64,000 bases of DNA from Thermococcus argininiproducens (GTDB lineage Archaea; Methanobacteriota_B; Thermococci; Thermococcales; Thermococcaceae). Location of the stretch: positions 1,162,530 to 1,226,529 of the forward strand of contig NZ_CP080572.1 in NCBI RefSeq assembly GCF_023746595.1, written 5' to 3'. The notes under the pieces were generated by a model. It was not told the DNA's origin, searched no databases, and worked only from the letters and a program-made list of their open reading frames with translations. Of the stretch, positions 61,536-64,000 are shown piece by piece. The position numbers and the translations under genes were made by a program. The first letter of the stretch is position 1; every line of letters starts with the position of its first letter.

Positions 61536-64000
61536 ATGCTCAGGATCTTTGAGGATATAGCAAGTGAAATAGTGACTGTGAGGAAATTTCCACCTAAAAG
61601 GGGTAGAAAAGATTCTTTTAAGTTTAAAAACAAAGAAGTAAATAAACTCGTCGAATCTATGGGATTTGAATTGTATATGCACCAAGTTGAGGCATTAAAA
61701 GCCCTTTATTCTGGGAAAAATATTGTGGTTACTACACCCACTGCATCAGGAAAAAGCGAGATCTTTAGGTTGGCAATCTTTGATAATTATTTATCAAAGC
61801 CTCAGGATACTTATCTTCTCGTTTATCCTACACGAGCTTTGATAAATAATCAGTATGAGAAATTTAGCATTGAAAACTTCCTCTTCTTTCAGATTACAGA
61901 CAAGATTATTAATGCAAAGATTCTCACTGGAGATGTGGGATGGAGTGAAAGAAGAAGATTAATTCGGGAAAAGCCCCGAGTTGTTTTCACCACTCCAGAT
62001 ATGTTGCATTATAATATTTTAAGAAACAAAAAAGACTACGAATGGCTTTTAAAAAATCTCCGATATATTGTTGTTGATGAGCTCCACATATATCGAGGAG
62101 TTTTTGGCACTAATGCGGCCTATCTTTTCAGGCGACTTTTCAAGACTCTTGAAAGATATGGAAAGAAGCCTCAAATAATAGCTCTCTCTGCAACTCTTAG
62201 AAATCCCAAAGAATTTGCTGAGGAGTTTTTTGGAAAGAAATTTGAAAAGATAAGTAAAGCTACTAATCCATTTCCAAAGAGGTATCTAATAATGTTTGAA
62301 CCAAGAAGATTTAATGAGATGCAACTCCTAAAGAAGATCGTTGAGAACTTAGCTGAAAATGGTATAAAGACCCTTGTATTCTTTGATTCTCGTAAAGGTA
62401 CGGAAAAGCTAATGCGTTTCCTACTCTCTTCTCCTGCTGTTTACAAAACCACGACTTATAAAGGTACTCTTCCCAAGAATGTCCGCTGGAAAATTGAGCG
62501 AGATTTCAAAGAGGGTAAGTTACTTGTGCTTTTAACTACAAATGCCTTGGAGTTAGGAATTGATATTGGGGATTTAGATGCTGTCTTAAACTATGGAATA
62601 CCACCCGATGGTCTCTTCTCTCTTATTCAGCGCTTTGGGAGAGCAGGAAGAAAGGAGGAGAGAGAGGCGATAAATGCCATAATACTGAGAAAGAATGGTT
62701 TAGATTACTATTACAAAGAAAATGTAGAAGAACTTGTGGAGAGGCTTGAAAAGGGGATAATAGAGTACATGCCTATAAACCTGAGGAACAAATTTGTTGC
62801 CAAAAAACACCTCCACTACATGTTAAGCGAGCTTAAAATAATTGACTGGGAAGAGCTTAATGATTTCGAAAAAGATCTTGCAGAAGATCTCATAAAAGAA
62901 AACGTGGCAAGACTCTATGATAATCCCCTTACGACCAAAAAGGAACTTCGTATTCTAAGGCCTGCTCTCAACTATTCCTCGATAAGAACAGCGAGTGACG
63001 AAAGTTACTTTCTTGTCTTGGATGAACCTTGGATAAGGTACAAGCTGATGGGAAAGTCTAGTATTGGGGATTTACTTCGTTTTATAAACTGGCTTAAGCT
63101 TAAGGGCTACGTTATAGAAGAGGTCGATAAACCAGAATATTATCGGTCTCTTCTACCTGGAATGGCATACTTTTCGAGGGGAGAACTTTATATGGCCAGA
63201 GACAAGTTGAGTATTGGAAAATTCCACTTTATCTTTGCATCTTCGCTTAATAAGTTCTGGGAGGTTGATACATTCCCATCTAAAAGAGAAGAGGTGGAAA
63301 TTCTTAATATCTCTGATAAAAAGACCTACAAAGGGGTTGAAATCTACGTAGGAAGGCTGAGGGTTAGACATTACTACTGGGGCTTCGCGGTGAAAGGAAA
63401 AGATGTTTCTCTTTACCTTCAGGAACTTTTAAAACTGAAAGAAGAAGGTGTTTTAAAGGCTGATATATACTCTCCTCTTGTTGGAGGAGAGATAAAAGGA
63501 GAGGAGTGGGATATTCTGAACTGGGAAAAATTTGTAAAGGTTGAGTTTGATGAACCTTTTATATGGGAATTTGAGACGGAGGGTATCTGGCTTATTTTTC
63601 CTGATGGTATAAGAGAGGTTGCAAATGAGGAATTTCACCATTTCTTTAAATTAACTGCTGAAAAGGGTTATGAAAAGATAGCTTTCTCTCTTTATGAAAA
63701 GTTTGATAGAAGGACTATTTTCCCAGAATTCCTTGGTGCGACAACACATTACTTACGGAAGAATATAAAAGAAAGCCTCAAGGGATTGAAGATTAGAGAT
63801 GAAGAACTTGAATTTGCAATAAAGAAGATGATAGATAGTAAAGATGGTATAGGTTCTGCCCTTCATGCGATAGAGCACAACATGATCAAAATAGCTCCAA
63901 TTTTTACTTATGTGGACTCTAGAGAACTGGGCGGCTATAGCTATGAGAGTTTTCCAAATCCTCCTTTTATAGGTAAGCCAATAATTTTCATATATGATGG
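61536..64000 (+). CDS. DEAD/DEAH helicase with DUF1998-type C terminus (MrfA-like), truncated by window end
   Basis: At least 821 codons, open to the window edge. Motif I TPTASGKSE (about 67-75), Ia PTRAL, DELH box, SATLRNP and motif VI QRFGRAGRKEE are all seen. The part near the edge (ALHAIEHNMIKIAPIF, DSRELGGYSYE) is the start of the DUF1998 zinc-binding module found in Lhr-like/MrfA helicases that act in DNA repair. The start ATG at 61536 has a poor SD, so initiation may be leaderless or nearly so. Confidence 0.9.
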   Translation, partial: MLRIFEDIASEIVTVRKFPPKRGRKDSFKFKNKEVNKLVESMGFELYMHQVEALKALYSGKNIVVTTPTASGKSEIFRLAIFDNYLSKPQDTYLLVYPTRALINNQYEKFSIENFLFFQITDKIINAKILTGDVGWSERRRLIREKPRVVFTTPDMLHYNILRNKKDYEWLLKNLRYIVVDELHIYRGVFGTNAAYLFRRLFKTLERYGKKPQIIALSATLRNPKEFAEEFFGKKFEKISKATNPFPKRYLIMFEPRRFNEMQLLKKIVENLAENGIKTLVFFDSRKGTEKLMRFLLSSPAVYKTTTYKGTLPKNVRWKIERDFKEGKLLVLLTTNALELGIDIGDLDAVLNYGIPPDGLFSLIQRFGRAGRKEEREAINAIILRKNGLDYYYKENVEELVERLEKGIIEYMPINLRNKFVAKKHLHYMLSELKIIDWEELNDFEKDLAEDLIKENVARLYDNPLTTKKELRILRPALNYSSIRTASDESYFLVLDEPWIRYKLMGKSSIGDLLRFINWLKLKGYVIEEVDKPEYYRSLLPGMAYFSRGELYMARDKLSIGKFHFIFASSLNKFWEVDTFPSKREEVEILNISDKKTYKGVEIYVGRLRVRHYYWGFAVKGKDVSLYLQELLKLKEEGVLKADIYSPLVGGEIKGEEWDILNWEKFVKVEFDEPFIWEFETEGIWLIFPDGIREVANEEFHHFFKLTAEKGYEKIAFSLYEKFDRRTIFPEFLGATTHYLRKNIKESLKGLKIRDEELEFAIKKMIDSKDGIGSALHAIEHNMIKIAPIFTYVDSRELGGYSYESFPNPPFIGKPIIFIYD

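Noticed and set aside
1-64000. CRISPR arrays, tRNA or rRNA genes
   Set aside because: I saw no regularly spaced repeats and no cloverleaf or rRNA-like sequence in the intergenic stretches; the only repeated units are the hairpin families listed.

Overview
The window is chromosomal DNA of a hyperthermophilic euryarchaeon of the order Thermococcales, most likely a Thermococcus. The evidence is archaeal-type genes (L39e, L31e, LX, aIF6, prefoldin alpha, ABCE1, short PurA, DRG GTPase), GGTGA-type Shine-Dalgarno (SD) sites, TTTAAATA-type TATA boxes, AT-rich composition and very tight gene packing. The pairing of an archaeal proline racemase/hydroxyproline epimerase with an ornithine-cyclodeaminase-like reductase recalls Thermococcus litoralis, but I cannot fix the species.

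Layout. 0-7.2 kb: a complete histidine operon on the minus strand (hisZ-G-D-B-H-A-F-IE-C, then a HAD phosphatase fragment that may be hisN). It is preceded by a 34-codon leader ORF ending in three His codons. 7.4-16 kb: a lipoprotein related to M1 peptidases but without a catalytic motif, a secreted Ig-like protein, glyA, a sirtuin, DUF3783, HAD and ASCH proteins, an Lrp/AsnC regulator and the DRG GTPase. 16-27.6 kb: an amino-acid (proline/hydroxyproline) island with an NSS transporter plus tiny partner, proline racemase, pyrroline-2-carboxylate reductase, two dye-linked dehydrogenase modules (one with fused, cluster-depleted subunits) and an MFS transporter. 27.8-29.7 kb: a ribosomal/translation operon. 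29.7-32.5 kb: an IS607-type element (TnpA serine recombinase plus TnpB) that has split a membrane gene belonging to a three-member paralogue family. 32.5-43.5 kb: galE, metallopeptidases, purA, a lipase-like hydrolase, trmO and a nucleotidyltransferase. 43.7-48.6 kb: an operon of four secreted or membrane proteins of unknown function. 48.6-64 kb: ahcY, a cyclase-family hydrolase, gcvT, UspA, an orphan HSDR_N nuclease, DUF364, a glutamine amidotransferase, folP, a frameshifted EamA exporter, a beta-RFA-P synthase homologue, DUF835, ABCE1 and a truncated DUF1998-type helicase.

How the genes work together. The his operon is a full PRPP-to-histidine pathway. The 16-27 kb island can be read as uptake, racemisation/epimerisation, oxidation of D- and L-imino acids and reduction of pyrroline-2-carboxylate back to L-proline; its two dehydrogenase operons share a promoter box, GTTTAAAC[A/C]AAAGGT. 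glyA, gcvT, folP and the RFA-P synthase homologue all concern pterin-linked C1 chemistry.

Most notable: the putative His leader peptide with a possible RNA switch in front of hisZ; two GC-rich copies of a ~230-bp element with compensatory base changes (TnpB/omega-RNA-like tails); a smaller family of 3'-end hairpin repeats; and the paralogue family interrupted by IS607.
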